A stretch of 64,000 bases of DNA from Nocardioides sp. zg-1230 (lineage in GTDB: Bacteria > Actinomycetota > Actinomycetes > Propionibacteriales > Nocardioidaceae), in the NCBI RefSeq assembly GCF_013155335.1, contig NZ_JABJQZ010000002.1, positions 372,001-436,000 on the forward strand, read 5' to 3'. This document shows positions 1-8,924 of this stretch, piece after piece. A program made the position numbers and the translations under genes. Numbering within the stretch: the stretch's first letter is position 1; the number at the start of each line of letters is the position of its first letter. The notes under the pieces are model-generated. The model saw nothing but the letters and a program-made list of their open reading frames with translations. It did no database searches and was not told the origin of the DNA.

Positions 1-41
1 TGGACGCCGTCGGACGTGGTGTCGGTGCTGCCTGCGGTCAC
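1..41 (-). CDS. 5' end of an unidentified gene leaving the window
   Basis: A GTG codon (bases 41-39, minus strand) follows a good ribosome binding site, CAGGAG at 53-48, at six-base spacing, and opens 13 codons (V-T-A-G-S-T-D-T-T-S-D-G-V) that run off the left edge. The Thr/Ser/Asp-rich start gives no family. It lies downstream of the M6 protease gene on the same strand, separated by a terminator-like hairpin, so it is probably a separate transcription unit. Only the start signal supports the call. Confidence 0.45.
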   Translation of the reverse strand, partial: MTAGSTDTTSDGV

Positions 42-148
42 GTCGTGCTCCTGTTGCCGGGGGGTGGTGCTGGAGTGCTGCTGGGCCGTGCAGCCGGAAG
101 GTACTGCCGGGTAGGCCACGCCGAGCCTATCGGCAGCCGGACGTGCGA

Positions 149-179
149 GGAGGGACCCCGGTCGTGCCGGAGTCCCTCC
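149..179 (-). terminator. Hairpin terminator after the M6 protease gene
   Basis: GGAGGGAC (149-156) pairs with GTCCCTCC (172-179), with an inner CCGG/CCGG pairing and a short loop. It begins 20 bases past the stop codon of the minus-strand protease gene. There is no T-run, which is common for high-GC actinobacterial terminators. Confidence 0.6.
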
Positions 180-198
180 CCGTGTGTCGGGCGACGCC

Positions 199-2475
199 TC
201 AGTAGGTGACGTCCACCAGCATCGTGCGGCTGGCGCCGTCGACGCTCTTGACGGTGGCCTTCACGCCCTCCCCGGCGACCTGCACCGAGTTCTGCGGGTT
301 GTCGGTGCCGTCGTAGTAGGCAGACACCAGCGTGTCGTCGAAGGTCGCCTGCTGCTTCACGCCGCCGGCGCACGTCTCCAGCGTGGTGTAGCCCTCGGCG
401 TTGTCCGCTGCGACCTGCTTGTGCAGGCAGGTCGGGTCGATCATGTCGAGGCCGAAGGTGGCGTCGAACGGCTCACGCCGGTTGGTCGGGCTGCTGCCGT
501 CTTCGTAGGTGAACGAGTTCGGAGTGGCATCGACCGGCAGGGCGTACCCGGAGCCCGGGTGCACCGAGGTGTTGTTGTCGGCGGTGGTCGGGTCGACCAT
601 CCACACGAGCATGCCGTCCTGGAAGTCGAAGAACTCCACCCAGTTGGGCCGGCTGATCGCCTCGGAGAAGTTGTACGGGCCCTCCGCCAGGGTGGCGTCG
701 TAGCCGACGTACTGCCGGTTCTCGATGAGGTAGTAGCGGTTGTCCGACACCGTCTCGAGGCCGGTCGAGCGCTTCCAGCCCTTGGCCGTCCACCCGGCGT
801 CGAGGGTCTCCACGTCGTCGGTGAAGGTGGTCCGGTCGGCCTTGACCGAGATGTTGTCGAGGAACGCGCCGGCCTCGTTCACACCGCCGTCGGTGGCGTA
901 GCGGAACCGGAACTTCGTGGCCTGGCCGCCCGGCTTGTAGCTGAACCGGAGGCCGCCCCAGCGCGTCTTGGAGCCGGTGAGGCCGCGACCGATCGTGGTC
1001 CAGGTGGTGCCCTGGTCGGTCGAGTACTGGGCGTAGAGGAAGTCGTAGCCCTGCTCGATGTCGTACCACCCGTCGGCGGTGACCGTGACCGAGGTGGCGG
1101 CGGGCACGTCGCGGGTCAGGGTGTTGCGCAGCTCGTCTCCGCGACCGGACCACCAGGCGTAGTCCCCGCCGGGGATGTCGACCTGGGCCTGCGTCGTGGT
1201 GGCCTGGGGCAGGTTCACCTTGACGGCCTGGTAGGCGCCGTCGACCTGCTTCTCCGAGGGGCTGAGGCTGATGCTGCGGGTGCCCTCGCCCTTGTTCACC
1301 TCGGTGTACTTCAGCCAGCCGAGGAAGAGCTTCTCCTCCGGGCCGAAGCTGCCGGGCTGGGTGCCGATGCCCTCGTCGGCGCCGCCGTGGCCGAGCCACG
1401 AGCCGGACGACATGGTGGTCCAGAAGGACGAGCCGTTGTCGCCGCCGTTGGTGTCGTAGAAGTCGGGCAGGCCGAGGTCGTGGCCGTACTCGTGGGCGAA
1501 GACGCCCAGGCCGCCGTTCTCAGGCTCGACGGTGTAGTCACCGATGAAGTAGTCGCTCTCACCGATGCGCGCGCCACCGTTGAGGTTGGGCTTGCCGTCG
1601 ACGGACGGGCCCTCGGACCCGGCGGTCGTCGGGTAGGCGTACCAGCGGTGCGACCAGATCGCGTCGGGGTCGGCGCCGGCCTCCTCGCCCTCGCCGGCGT
1701 GGACGGCCTGGAAGTGGTCGATGTAGCCGTCGGCCTCGTCGAAGTTCCCGTCCTCGTCGAAGTCGTAGCGGTCCCAGACATCGAACTGCTTCAGGTAGTC
1801 GTTGAGCTCCGCGGTCGACTTGCCCGACGAGGTCGCCCACGCGTCGGCCGTGTCGTTGATGAACGACCACGAGCCGCCGTCGTCCTCGACCGCGTTGTCC
1901 CCGTACGTCGACGCGTTGCCCGGGACCGTGACCCAGTCCTCGGTGGTCACGTCGACGGTGTAGGCGCCGTTGGACTGGGCGGAGTAGAAGTTCGCCATCG
2001 ACTCGCCCGAGCCGTTGAAGAGCTCGTCGTAGTAGGCCTTGCCGTAGTCCGGCTCCCAGGTCGTGGAGTTGTCCTTCGTGCGGTCGGGCTGGGGGATCTC
2101 GTTGTGCAGCGGTCCGGGGGTCTCGCCGAGCTTGCGCGAGCCCTGGTTGCCGAACTCCGAGAGGATCGTCCAGATCTTGTCCTCGCCGGTTTCGCCGAGC
2201 TCGACGAACTCGCCCTCGGCGACCTCGACGACCTGGCTGCCGTCGGCCTGGGTGCGGGCCTTGGCCGTGCCGTTCTCGAGCATCGCGCGGGCCTTCGCCT
2301 TGAGGCGGGCCTGCTTGCGGATCTGCGGCGAGGTCCGGTTGTCGGGCTTGGCCCGGACCTGCTCCGAGGACGCCGGGGCGCCGTCGGAGGGGACCGCTGC
2401 CGCGGGGAGGGCGGCCGCGCCGAGGGCGAGGCACGCCGTACCGGCCACGAGGCCGGACAGTGACTTCTTCTTCAC
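199..2475 (-). CDS. Secreted immune inhibitor A-type M6 metalloprotease
   Basis: This is a 758-residue secreted zinc endopeptidase of family M6 (immune inhibitor A). The zinc site HEYGHDLGLPD is visible (H328, E329, H332), followed by the family's F-W-T-T-M-S-S-G-S-W segment. The GTG start at 2475 is chosen because a GGAGAA ribosome binding site precedes it and the codons after it give a classic signal peptide (K-K-K, a hydrophobic stretch, then A-A-A-V-P). A propeptide of about 150 residues precedes the catalytic domain. The C-terminal half is beta-rich with the usual M6 accessory region (F-L-D-N-I-S-V near residue 545). Length fits the family (about 750-800). Members degrade extracellular proteins; the natural substrate here is unknown. 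It is divergent from moeZ across 293 bp in which I see no gene. Confidence 0.92.
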   Translation of the reverse strand: MKKKSLSGLVAGTACLALGAAALPAAAVPSDGAPASSEQVRAKPDNRTSPQIRKQARLKAKARAMLENGTAKARTQADGSQVVEVAEGEFVELGETGEDKIWTILSEFGNQGSRKLGETPGPLHNEIPQPDRTKDNSTTWEPDYGKAYYDELFNGSGESMANFYSAQSNGAYTVDVTTEDWVTVPGNASTYGDNAVEDDGGSWSFINDTADAWATSSGKSTAELNDYLKQFDVWDRYDFDEDGNFDEADGYIDHFQAVHAGEGEEAGADPDAIWSHRWYAYPTTAGSEGPSVDGKPNLNGGARIGESDYFIGDYTVEPENGGLGVFAHEYGHDLGLPDFYDTNGGDNGSSFWTTMSSGSWLGHGGADEGIGTQPGSFGPEEKLFLGWLKYTEVNKGEGTRSISLSPSEKQVDGAYQAVKVNLPQATTTQAQVDIPGGDYAWWSGRGDELRNTLTRDVPAATSVTVTADGWYDIEQGYDFLYAQYSTDQGTTWTTIGRGLTGSKTRWGGLRFSYKPGGQATKFRFRYATDGGVNEAGAFLDNISVKADRTTFTDDVETLDAGWTAKGWKRSTGLETVSDNRYYLIENRQYVGYDATLAEGPYNFSEAISRPNWVEFFDFQDGMLVWMVDPTTADNNTSVHPGSGYALPVDATPNSFTYEDGSSPTNRREPFDATFGLDMIDPTCLHKQVAADNAEGYTTLETCAGGVKQQATFDDTLVSAYYDGTDNPQNSVQVAGEGVKATVKSVDGASRTMLVDVTY

Positions 2476-2768
2476 AGGGAGTTCTCCGTGTTCCGAGAGG
2501 TGGGGGGATGGTGATGGACGACCCGGACGAACACCAGAAGTGGTCACAACGGGTCACCAGCGGGCTACTCCACCCCAGCCACGACGGGTCTGGCAAGGAA
2601 AACTTTCGCAATCCACCCCAGAGGCCGGAGATGCTGCGGTGGCGGCACCCGTCGGCACTCGGTCGGCACCGCGTCCGCATCCCGGGACCGGTCGGGTGCC
2701 TGGTGGGTCCGCGGGGAACATGGAGGACGCGGGTGCTGTTGCACCCACACCCGAGTCAAGGAGAAGAC

Positions 2769-3968
2769 GTGTCGTTCCCCGCACTTGTCGAGCCCGCCGC
2801 CGAGCTCACCACCGACGAGGTGCGCCGCTACAGCCGCCACCTGATCATCCCCGACGTGGGCATGGCCGGACAGAAGCGGCTGAAGAACGCCAAGGTGCTG
2901 GTCATCGGCGCCGGCGGTCTGGGCTCGCCCGCCCTGCTCTACCTGGCCGCGGCCGGAGTCGGCACGCTGGGGATCGCGGAGTTCGACGAGGTCGACGAGT
3001 CCAACCTGCAGCGCCAGATCATCCACGGCATGTCCGACATCGGGCGCTCCAAGGCGGAGTCGGCCAAGGAGTCGATCGCCGAGGTGAACCCCTACGTCGA
3101 GGTCGTCGTGCACCCCGAGCGCCTCGACAACGACAACGTGCTGCAGGTCTTCGAGGGCTACGACCTCATCGTCGACGGCACCGACAACTTCGCGACCCGC
3201 TACATGGTCAACGACGCCGCCTACTTCCTGAAGATCCCCTACGTCTGGGGCTCGATCTACCGCTTCGACGGGCAGGCGTCCGTCTTCGCCCCGACCCTCG
3301 CCGACGACGCGCCGTGCTACCGCTGCCTCTACCCCGAGCCCCCGCCGCCGGGCATGGTCCCGAGCTGCGCCGAGGGCGGCGTGCTGGGAGTGCTGTGCGC
3401 GAGCATCGGCTCCATCCAGGTCAACGAGGCGATCAAGCTCCTCACCGGCATCGGCGACCCGGCCATCGGCAAGCTCGTCATCTACGACGCCCTCGAGCTC
3501 GAGTGGCGCAAGCTCAAGGTCCGCAAGGACCCCAGCTGCGCACTGTGCGGCGAGAACCCCACGGTCACCGGCCTCATCGACTACGACGCCTTCTGCGGGG
3601 CCGTCTCCGACGAGGCCGCCGAGGCCGCCGCCGGGTCGACCATCTCGGTCACCCAGCTCGAGGCGATGCTCAAGGAGCGCGAGGAGGGCGCCCGCGACTT
3701 CGAGCTCATCGACGTCCGCGAGCCCAACGAGTTCGAGATCAACCGGATCCCCGGCGCCCGGCTCGTCCCCAAGGGCGAGTTCCTCAACGGCAACGCCCTG
3801 GGCGACCTGCCCAGCGACAAGCCGATCGTGCTGCACTGCAAGTCGGGCGTCCGCTCGGCCGAGGTGCTCGCCATCGTGAAGGGCGCCGGCTACGCGGACG
3901 CCGTGCACGTCGGCGGCGGTGTCGTCGCGTGGGTCAGCCAGGTCGACCCCAGCCAGCCGGCGTACTGA
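2769..3968 (+). CDS. moeZ: MoeZ-type adenylyltransferase/sulfurtransferase
   Basis: A 399-residue ThiF/MoeB-rhodanese fusion. The N-terminal E1-like domain adenylates the C-terminal Gly-Gly of sulfur-carrier proteins (MoaD, CysO, ThiS-like). The C-terminal rhodanese domain passes the sulfur on. Visible features are the nucleotide-binding G-A-G-G-L-G-S (residues 48-54), two C-x2-C pairs for structural zinc (P-C-Y-R-C and C-A-L-C-G) and the rhodanese active-site loop C-K-S-G-V-R-S with C357. The GTG start is taken over upstream in-frame codons because AAGGAG lies just ahead of it and the protein then matches the usual 390-400 length. It supports molybdopterin and cysteine biosynthesis. It also has general relevance to the Mo-hydroxylase further along, although MoeZ is a housekeeping enzyme. 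Confidence 0.95.
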   Translation: MSFPALVEPAAELTTDEVRRYSRHLIIPDVGMAGQKRLKNAKVLVIGAGGLGSPALLYLAAAGVGTLGIAEFDEVDESNLQRQIIHGMSDIGRSKAESAKESIAEVNPYVEVVVHPERLDNDNVLQVFEGYDLIVDGTDNFATRYMVNDAAYFLKIPYVWGSIYRFDGQASVFAPTLADDAPCYRCLYPEPPPPGMVPSCAEGGVLGVLCASIGSIQVNEAIKLLTGIGDPAIGKLVIYDALELEWRKLKVRKDPSCALCGENPTVTGLIDYDAFCGAVSDEAAEAAAGSTISVTQLEAMLKEREEGARDFELIDVREPNEFEINRIPGARLVPKGEFLNGNALGDLPSDKPIVLHCKSGVRSAEVLAIVKGAGYADAVHVGGGVVAWVSQVDPSQPAY

Positions 3969-4005
3969 CGCGTAACCCTCCGACGGCGGACGTCGTTGGA
4001 GGGAC

Positions 4006-4875
4006 ATGCGTACTCCCACGAAGGTCCTGACCCTGGCCGCGGCGGGCCTGGTGGCCGCAGCCGCCACGAGCGCCCCCGCGACTGCTGCCCCCGAGAAGCA
4101 GGCGCGCGTCGCGTGGGCGCCCGCCGCGTCGGCCGCCATCCACCCGGGCGTGCAGATGTACACCGAGGGCGCCCAGTGCACCGCCAACTTCGTCTACACC
4201 GACACCGCCGGCACGACGTACGTCGGCTACGCGGCGCACTGCGCCGGGACCGGTGAGGCCACCGACACCAACGGCTGCGACGCGGGCTCCCTGCCGCTCG
4301 GCACGAAGGTCGACTTCGTCGAGGGCGGCTCGCTGGTGTCCGAAGGCACCCGCGTCGGTGGTGGCACGCTCGTCTACTCCTCGTGGCTGGCGATGCAGCG
4401 CGCCGGCGAGACGGACGAGAACGCCTGCGCCTACAACGACCTCGCGCTGGTGCGGGTGGACGCCGCGGACGCCGACAAGGTCAACCCGTCGGTCCCGTTC
4501 TGGGGTGGCCCGGTCGCGCTCAACATGTCCGGCACCGCCGCCGGCGACACCGTCTACTCCTACGGGAACTCGAGCCTGCGTGCGGGCATCGAGCAGCTCT
4601 CGCCCAAGCAGGGCACGAGCCTCGGCACCGAGGGCGAAGGGTGGTCCCACCCGGTCTACACCGTGACCCCGGGCGTGCCCGGTGACTCCGGTTCGGCCTT
4701 CCTCGACGCCGACGGCAACGCGCTCGGCACGCTGTCCACGCTGGCCCTGGCGCCGCTCGCGGGCTCCAACGGAGTCGGCGACCTGGCCCATGAGCTGGCC
4801 TACGCCCAGGCCACGAGCGGCATCGCGGGCCTCCGTCTGGTGCCGGGCACGGAGCCCTTCAGCCCGATCCTCTGA
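4006..4875 (+). CDS. Secreted chymotrypsin-fold serine protease
   Basis: A 289-residue exported S1-type serine protease. A signal peptide (M-R-T-P-T-K plus an Ala/Leu-rich core ending near A-T-A-A, about residue 28) precedes a mature domain carrying the whole triad: H78 in A-A-H-C, D145 in Y-N-D-L-A-L-V, and S228 in G-D-S-G-S. C58/C79 and C91/C141 can form disulfides. It is short, has no extra binding domain and lacks a long alpha-lytic-type propeptide. It resembles the actinobacterial trypsin-like proteases annotated without known substrate. It lies 37 bp after moeZ, but the export signal suggests an unrelated role. Confidence 0.85.
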   Translation: MRTPTKVLTLAAAGLVAAAATSAPATAAPEKQARVAWAPAASAAIHPGVQMYTEGAQCTANFVYTDTAGTTYVGYAAHCAGTGEATDTNGCDAGSLPLGTKVDFVEGGSLVSEGTRVGGGTLVYSSWLAMQRAGETDENACAYNDLALVRVDAADADKVNPSVPFWGGPVALNMSGTAAGDTVYSYGNSSLRAGIEQLSPKQGTSLGTEGEGWSHPVYTVTPGVPGDSGSAFLDADGNALGTLSTLALAPLAGSNGVGDLAHELAYAQATSGIAGLRLVPGTEPFSPIL

Positions 4876-4948
4876 CCTGCCCGAGGCGCCTGTCCCCACC
4901 AGGCGTGCCCCCCTCGCATGGCGCGACCCCGTCACCTAGGGTCGCGCC

Positions 4949-5740
4949 ATGCGTGCGTTCGGGAACTGGCCGCCCGGCCTGCGCGCCGTCGCCGCCGTGG
5001 CCGGTGCGTGCCTGCTGATGGTCCTGGTCGCGTGGGCGACGCTGATCGGCCCCGACGAGGTCTTCACCGGGCCCGGGCCGCGCCAGGCCACGACCACCAC
5101 CGAGACGTGCGCTCCTCGTCCGCCCGTCGCGGACGACGCGGGCTCACCCAGCGGCGACGACCCGAACGACGTCGTCGAGCGGTTCTACTGCAAAGACCCC
5201 GTCGAGGCCTCGGACGACGGCCAGGAGGTCGTCGAGAGGCCGCCACCGGTGTGGATGTCGGTGATCATCTGGATCCTGCTCGGGGCCATGGTGGCCGGGG
5301 TCGCCGCACTCGTGCTGTGGCTCCTCGCCGCGGTGCTGCGGGAGGTCCGGGCCCGCCGGATCCGCCCGGAGGAGCGCGACGAAATCGCGTTCGCCGTGCT
5401 CGACGAGCCGGTCCGGGTCGCGGAGCAGGTGGCCGCCGACGCGGAGGAGCAGGACACCCTGCTGCGCGAGGGCGACCCCCGCAACGGCATCGTCGCCGCC
5501 TGGCACCGCTTCGAGGTGCAGGGCGAGCGGGCGGGCGTGGGCCGGCGGGTCTCGGAGACGTCGTCGGAGTACGCCCTGCGCATCCTCGACCTCGCCGACG
5601 CCGACGCCGGGCCCGTCAACCGGCTTGCCGAGCTCTATCGCGAGGCCCGGTTCTCCGACCACGCGGTCACCGAGGCGCACCGCTCCGAGGCCCTCGCCGC
5701 CCTCGCCGCCATCCGGCACAGCCTGGGGGCCCGGACGTGA
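4949..5740 (+). CDS. DUF4129 membrane protein
   Basis: A 263-residue membrane protein with two predicted membrane spans (about 12-32 and 103-130). They flank an acidic extracytoplasmic loop with C54 and C81. The cytoplasmic C-terminal DUF4129 domain (N-G-I-V-A-A-W-H-R-F-E through L-Y-R-E-A-R-F-S-D) resembles the helical domain found at the end of transglutaminase-like membrane proteins. It begins a run of overlapping genes (DUF4129, small membrane protein, MoxR, DUF58, membrane protein) that is widespread in actinobacteria. That cluster is thought to form an AAA-chaperone-driven envelope system, with no defined substrate. Confidence 0.8.
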   Translation: MRAFGNWPPGLRAVAAVAGACLLMVLVAWATLIGPDEVFTGPGPRQATTTTETCAPRPPVADDAGSPSGDDPNDVVERFYCKDPVEASDDGQEVVERPPPVWMSVIIWILLGAMVAGVAALVLWLLAAVLREVRARRIRPEERDEIAFAVLDEPVRVAEQVAADAEEQDTLLREGDPRNGIVAAWHRFEVQGERAGVGRRVSETSSEYALRILDLADADAGPVNRLAELYREARFSDHAVTEAHRSEALAALAAIRHSLGART

Positions 5741-6171
5741 GCCTCCGCGAGCGGTGGCGCGGCCGCCTGGCGGGCGGTGTGGCCCTGGCGGGCGCCGGGT
5801 ACGTCGTCACGCTGCTGCTCGACATGGACCCCCGCCCCCTGCCGTACGCCGTGTGGTCGGTCGTGGTGCTGGCGCTGGCGTTCCTGGTCCTCGACATCGT
5901 CGACGTGCCGGCCGCGGAGTGGCAGCAGGGGACGACGTCGTCGGCGGACCGGGTCGACGAGGCCACCTCGGACCTCCGCGTGCTCTCCAGCCACCAGCAG
6001 GCCGACCAGCCCTCGGACGCCCTGGCACGCCGGCTCGTGGCACTCGCACGAGGCCGTGACCCCGACCTCGGCGACGCCGTCGAGCGCGAGCTCGCCGACG
6101 CAGGCCGGCTCTCCCCGGCCGACATCGACCACATCCTGACCCGAATCGAGGACGTCCGTGACCGCAGCTGA
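5737..6171 (+). CDS. Small membrane protein of the MoxR cluster
   Basis: 144 residues starting at a GTG that overlaps the preceding stop (GTGA). Two hydrophobic segments (about residues 11-28 and 32-52) form a hairpin in the membrane. A hydrophilic tail of about 90 residues follows, rich in charged residues and ending in a helical R-L-V-A-L-A-R-G / D-I-D-H-I-L-T-R-I region. I do not recognise a named domain. Its fixed place between DUF4129 and MoxR genes argues for a structural role in that complex. Its 3' end overlaps moxR by 14 bases, so translation is probably coupled. Confidence 0.75.
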   Translation: MSLRERWRGRLAGGVALAGAGYVVTLLLDMDPRPLPYAVWSVVVLALAFLVLDIVDVPAAEWQQGTTSSADRVDEATSDLRVLSSHQQADQPSDALARRLVALARGRDPDLGDAVERELADAGRLSPADIDHILTRIEDVRDRS

Positions 6172-7141
6172 TCCCCGCACTGATCCCGCCCAGGTGGCGG
6201 AGTTCGCCGAGCGCGTCCTCGACGAGGTGGGCCGCGCGGTGGTGGGCAAGCGCGAGGTGCTGGCGCTGGTCCTCGCCGGCATCCTGGCCAAGGGCCACGT
6301 GCTGCTGGAGGACTTCCCCGGCCTGGGCAAGACCCTCGCCGCGAGGTCCTTCGCCCGGGCGCTCGGCCTGGAGTTCGCCCGCGCGCAGTTCACCCCCGAC
6401 CTCCTGCCGGCCGACCTCACCGGCTCCTACGTCTACGACCAGCGTCGCGCGGAGTTCGACTTCCGGGCCGGCCCGGTCTTCGCCGGCCTGCTGCTGGCCG
6501 ACGAGATCAACCGCACCCCGCCGAAGACGCAGGCCGCGCTGCTCGAGGCGATGCAGGAGGGACAGGTGACCGTCGAGGGCCAGACGCACGCGCTGCCGAG
6601 TCCGTTCCACGTGCTGGCCACCGCCAACCCGGTGGAGTACGAGGGCACCTACCCGCTGCCGGAGGCCCAGCTCGACCGCTTCCTGCTCCGCGTCGCCTTC
6701 GGCTATCCGAGCGCGTCGGAGGAGTACGACGTGCTTCGCCGCCGCCTCGACCGGCAGCGCGAGGAGGTCGACGTCGCCCAGGTCACCGACGCCGGCGGCC
6801 TCGCCGCGGTGCAGGCCGCCGTCGAACGGGTCGTGGTGGACGAGTCGGTTGCTCGCTACTGCGTCGCGGTCGTGGCCGCGACCCGCGCCCACGCCGACGT
6901 GCTGACCGGCGCCTCGCCGCGCGGCAGCCTCGGCCTCGTGCTCACGGCCCGCGCGTGGGCGGCGATCCGCGGCCGCGACTTCGTGGTGCCGGAGGACGTC
7001 AAGGCGGTCGCGCGCGCCGTGCTGGCGCACCGGATCACGGTCAAGCCCGACCTCTGGATGACGCAGGCGTCCGGATTGCGCGTCGTGGACGCGGTCCTGT
7101 CGTCGGTGGAGGCGCCGCGTACGCTGGAGTCGCACCGGTGA
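6158..7141 (+). CDS. MoxR-family AAA+ ATPase
   Basis: A 327-residue MoxR AAA+ ATPase. Walker A is F-P-G-L-G-K-T (about residue 52), Walker B is L-L-L-A-D-E-I-N-R, sensor 1 is T-A-N-P, and the MoxR signature is E-A-M-Q-E-G-Q-V-T. The GTG start lies inside the end of the previous gene. MoxR proteins act as chaperones that mature or activate partner proteins, commonly VWA- or DUF58-containing membrane-associated proteins, and here the DUF58 gene follows directly (GTGA overlap). Confidence 0.93.
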   Translation: MTAADPRTDPAQVAEFAERVLDEVGRAVVGKREVLALVLAGILAKGHVLLEDFPGLGKTLAARSFARALGLEFARAQFTPDLLPADLTGSYVYDQRRAEFDFRAGPVFAGLLLADEINRTPPKTQAALLEAMQEGQVTVEGQTHALPSPFHVLATANPVEYEGTYPLPEAQLDRFLLRVAFGYPSASEEYDVLRRRLDRQREEVDVAQVTDAGGLAAVQAAVERVVVDESVARYCVAVVAATRAHADVLTGASPRGSLGLVLTARAWAAIRGRDFVVPEDVKAVARAVLAHRITVKPDLWMTQASGLRVVDAVLSSVEAPRTLESHR

Positions 7142-8418
7142 CCTCGTGGCGGCCGACCCCCGCGCTCGTCCGGGCCTGCCTGATCGCGCTCGGCGGGATC
7201 GCCGGCGGGATCGTGCTGGGCCAGGAGGTGCTGGTGGTGCTGGCCGCCCCCTTCGTCGTGCTGGCCGCGGTGGGGCTCGCGTCGCGACCGCGCCACGCCC
7301 CGCGGGTCGTCGCGCGCATCGACCACCACCGCCTCCACGAGGGGCAGGGCACGACCTCGCGGCTCGAGGTCGACGACCTCACCGGGGTCGAGCACGTCAC
7401 CCGGGTCGGCGCTCGCGCCGCCCACGTCGCCACCTCCCCGACCTACGGGGCATCGGGCTCGCTCGTCGCGGACGGCCTGCCCGGGCTCGAGTTCAGCCCG
7501 CGCCGGTGGGGCCGGCGCGCGGTCGGCGCCGAACGGGTCGCCCTGACCAGCGGGTGGGGAGGGTGGCGCTGGGGTCCGGTCGACCTCCCCGAGAGCGGTC
7601 TCGTCGTGCTGCCGCAGCGGGCGCCGTACGACAGCCGCGCGGAGGTGCCGCAGCCCGACGGCCTGGTCGGGCGGCACCGGTCCCGGCGGCTGGGCAGCGG
7701 CACCGAGCTCGAGGGCATCCGCCCCTTCGCTGCCGGCGACCGCCTCAAGCGCATCACGTGGCCGGTCTCGCTGCGCACCGGCGAGCTGCACGTCATCACC
7801 ACGCGTGCCGAGCAGGACGCGGGCGTGTGGCTGGTGGTCGACGGCCTGCGCGACCTCGGGGTCTCCGGCGGGATCGACGGCGCGGCGAGCACCCTCGACC
7901 TCACCGTCCGCGCGGCTGCCGCGCTGGCCGAGCACCACGTGCGCACCGGCGACCGGGTCGGACTCCTCGTCGTGGCCGCCGACGGCGCACGGGTGCCCCT
8001 CGGGTCCGGTCCGCGCCACCTCCACCGGCTGCACGGCACGCTCGCCCGGGTGCGCGCCGGGGCGCGCAGCGCCGCCCCCGAGCGGCTCGACCTAGGCGCG
8101 GGCGCGGGCAGCGCGGTCTACGTCCTGTCGCCGATGCTCTTCACGCCGCTCGTGACCGCGACGGCGAGCCTGCAGCGCAGGGGAGCCTCGGTGGTCGTCA
8201 TCGACACCCTCGGTGACGCCCTGGACGCACCGGAGGGCTCCGACCGGCTCGCCCTGCCCACCCTGGCCGCGCGGATGCGGCGGATCGAGCGCGACGACCG
8301 GCTGCGCCACCTGTCCGCGCTCGGGACGCCCGTGGTGCCGTGGCGCGGGCCTCGCACGCTCGACACGGTCCTGCACCAGCTGGCGCGCCGCGAGCGGGTG
8401 CCGAAGGTGCGCACGTGA
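7138..8418 (+). CDS. DUF58 domain protein, MoxR partner
   Basis: A 426-residue protein with two N-terminal membrane segments (about residues 10-28 and 31-47). A beta-rich region comes next, followed by the DUF58 core: G-S-G-T-E-L-E-G-I-R-P-F, D-R-L-K-R-I-T-W-P-V-S and the VWA-like fold with D-A-G-V-W-L-V-V-D-G. The W-P/W-P-V-S segment replaces the more common I-N-W-x-A-S of the family. It is the usual genetic partner of MoxR ATPases. The start GTG overlaps the MoxR stop, so the pair is translationally coupled. Function beyond envelope association is not established. Confidence 0.88.
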   Translation: MTSWRPTPALVRACLIALGGIAGGIVLGQEVLVVLAAPFVVLAAVGLASRPRHAPRVVARIDHHRLHEGQGTTSRLEVDDLTGVEHVTRVGARAAHVATSPTYGASGSLVADGLPGLEFSPRRWGRRAVGAERVALTSGWGGWRWGPVDLPESGLVVLPQRAPYDSRAEVPQPDGLVGRHRSRRLGSGTELEGIRPFAAGDRLKRITWPVSLRTGELHVITTRAEQDAGVWLVVDGLRDLGVSGGIDGAASTLDLTVRAAAALAEHHVRTGDRVGLLVVAADGARVPLGSGPRHLHRLHGTLARVRAGARSAAPERLDLGAGAGSAVYVLSPMLFTPLVTATASLQRRGASVVVIDTLGDALDAPEGSDRLALPTLAARMRRIERDDRLRHLSALGTPVVPWRGPRTLDTVLHQLARRERVPKVRT

Positions 8419-8924
8419 TGCGCCTGCTGCGCCCCGGGGTCACCGTGCCCGTCGTCGCGCTGCGCGCGCTGCTGTTCGCGCTGCCCTGCGCCGCGCTGGC
8501 GCTCGCCCTGCCGCAGGTGCCGCACGGGTGGGTCGTCGTCGGTGTCGTGGTCTCCGCAGCGGCCTGGGCGTGGCTGCCCGACCACGCCGTGGGCGTCGTT
8601 CCGCTGGTGCTCGTCGGCGGCTGGTGGGCGGTGCACGACGTCGTCGACTGGCGGCTGCTGGTGGTCGGCGTGCTGCTCGTCGCCGCGCACCTCGCCGCAA
8701 CCCTGGCGTCGTACGGCCCCTCGACGCTCGCCGTCGACCCGCGCCTGGCACGGCTGTGGCTCGCCCGCGGCGTGCTGGCACTCGTGCCGCTGCCGGTCAC
8801 CTGGCTCGCTGTCCGCGGCCTCGACCCGGGACTGGCACCCTCCTGGCTGTGGCTCGCCGCCGCAGCGACCGTCGTCGCCCTGCTGCTGGCCACCGCCCGC
8901 CTGGTCCGACCCGAGGTGTCATGA
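8418..8924 (+). CDS. Polytopic membrane protein of the MoxR cluster
   Basis: A 168-residue, very hydrophobic protein with about five predicted membrane helices (around residues 10-30, 33-50, 53-72, 76-94 and 115-165 with a break). Charged residues are few. The ATG overlaps the DUF58 stop by one base. It has no recognised domain. It is the last membrane component of the five-gene cluster and presumably interacts with the DUF4129/DUF58 proteins. Confidence 0.75.
   Translation: MRLLRPGVTVPVVALRALLFALPCAALALALPQVPHGWVVVGVVVSAAAWAWLPDHAVGVVPLVLVGGWWAVHDVVDWRLLVVGVLLVAAHLAATLASYGPSTLAVDPRLARLWLARGVLALVPLPVTWLAVRGLDPGLAPSWLWLAAAATVVALLLATARLVRPEVS

Noticed and set aside
184..2463. Long plus-strand open frame of about 759 codons opposite the M6 protease
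   Set aside because: Val/Gly/Arg-rich mirror of the real gene in GC-rich DNA; no start signal or domain. Similar mirror frames occur opposite almost every large gene here and were left out.
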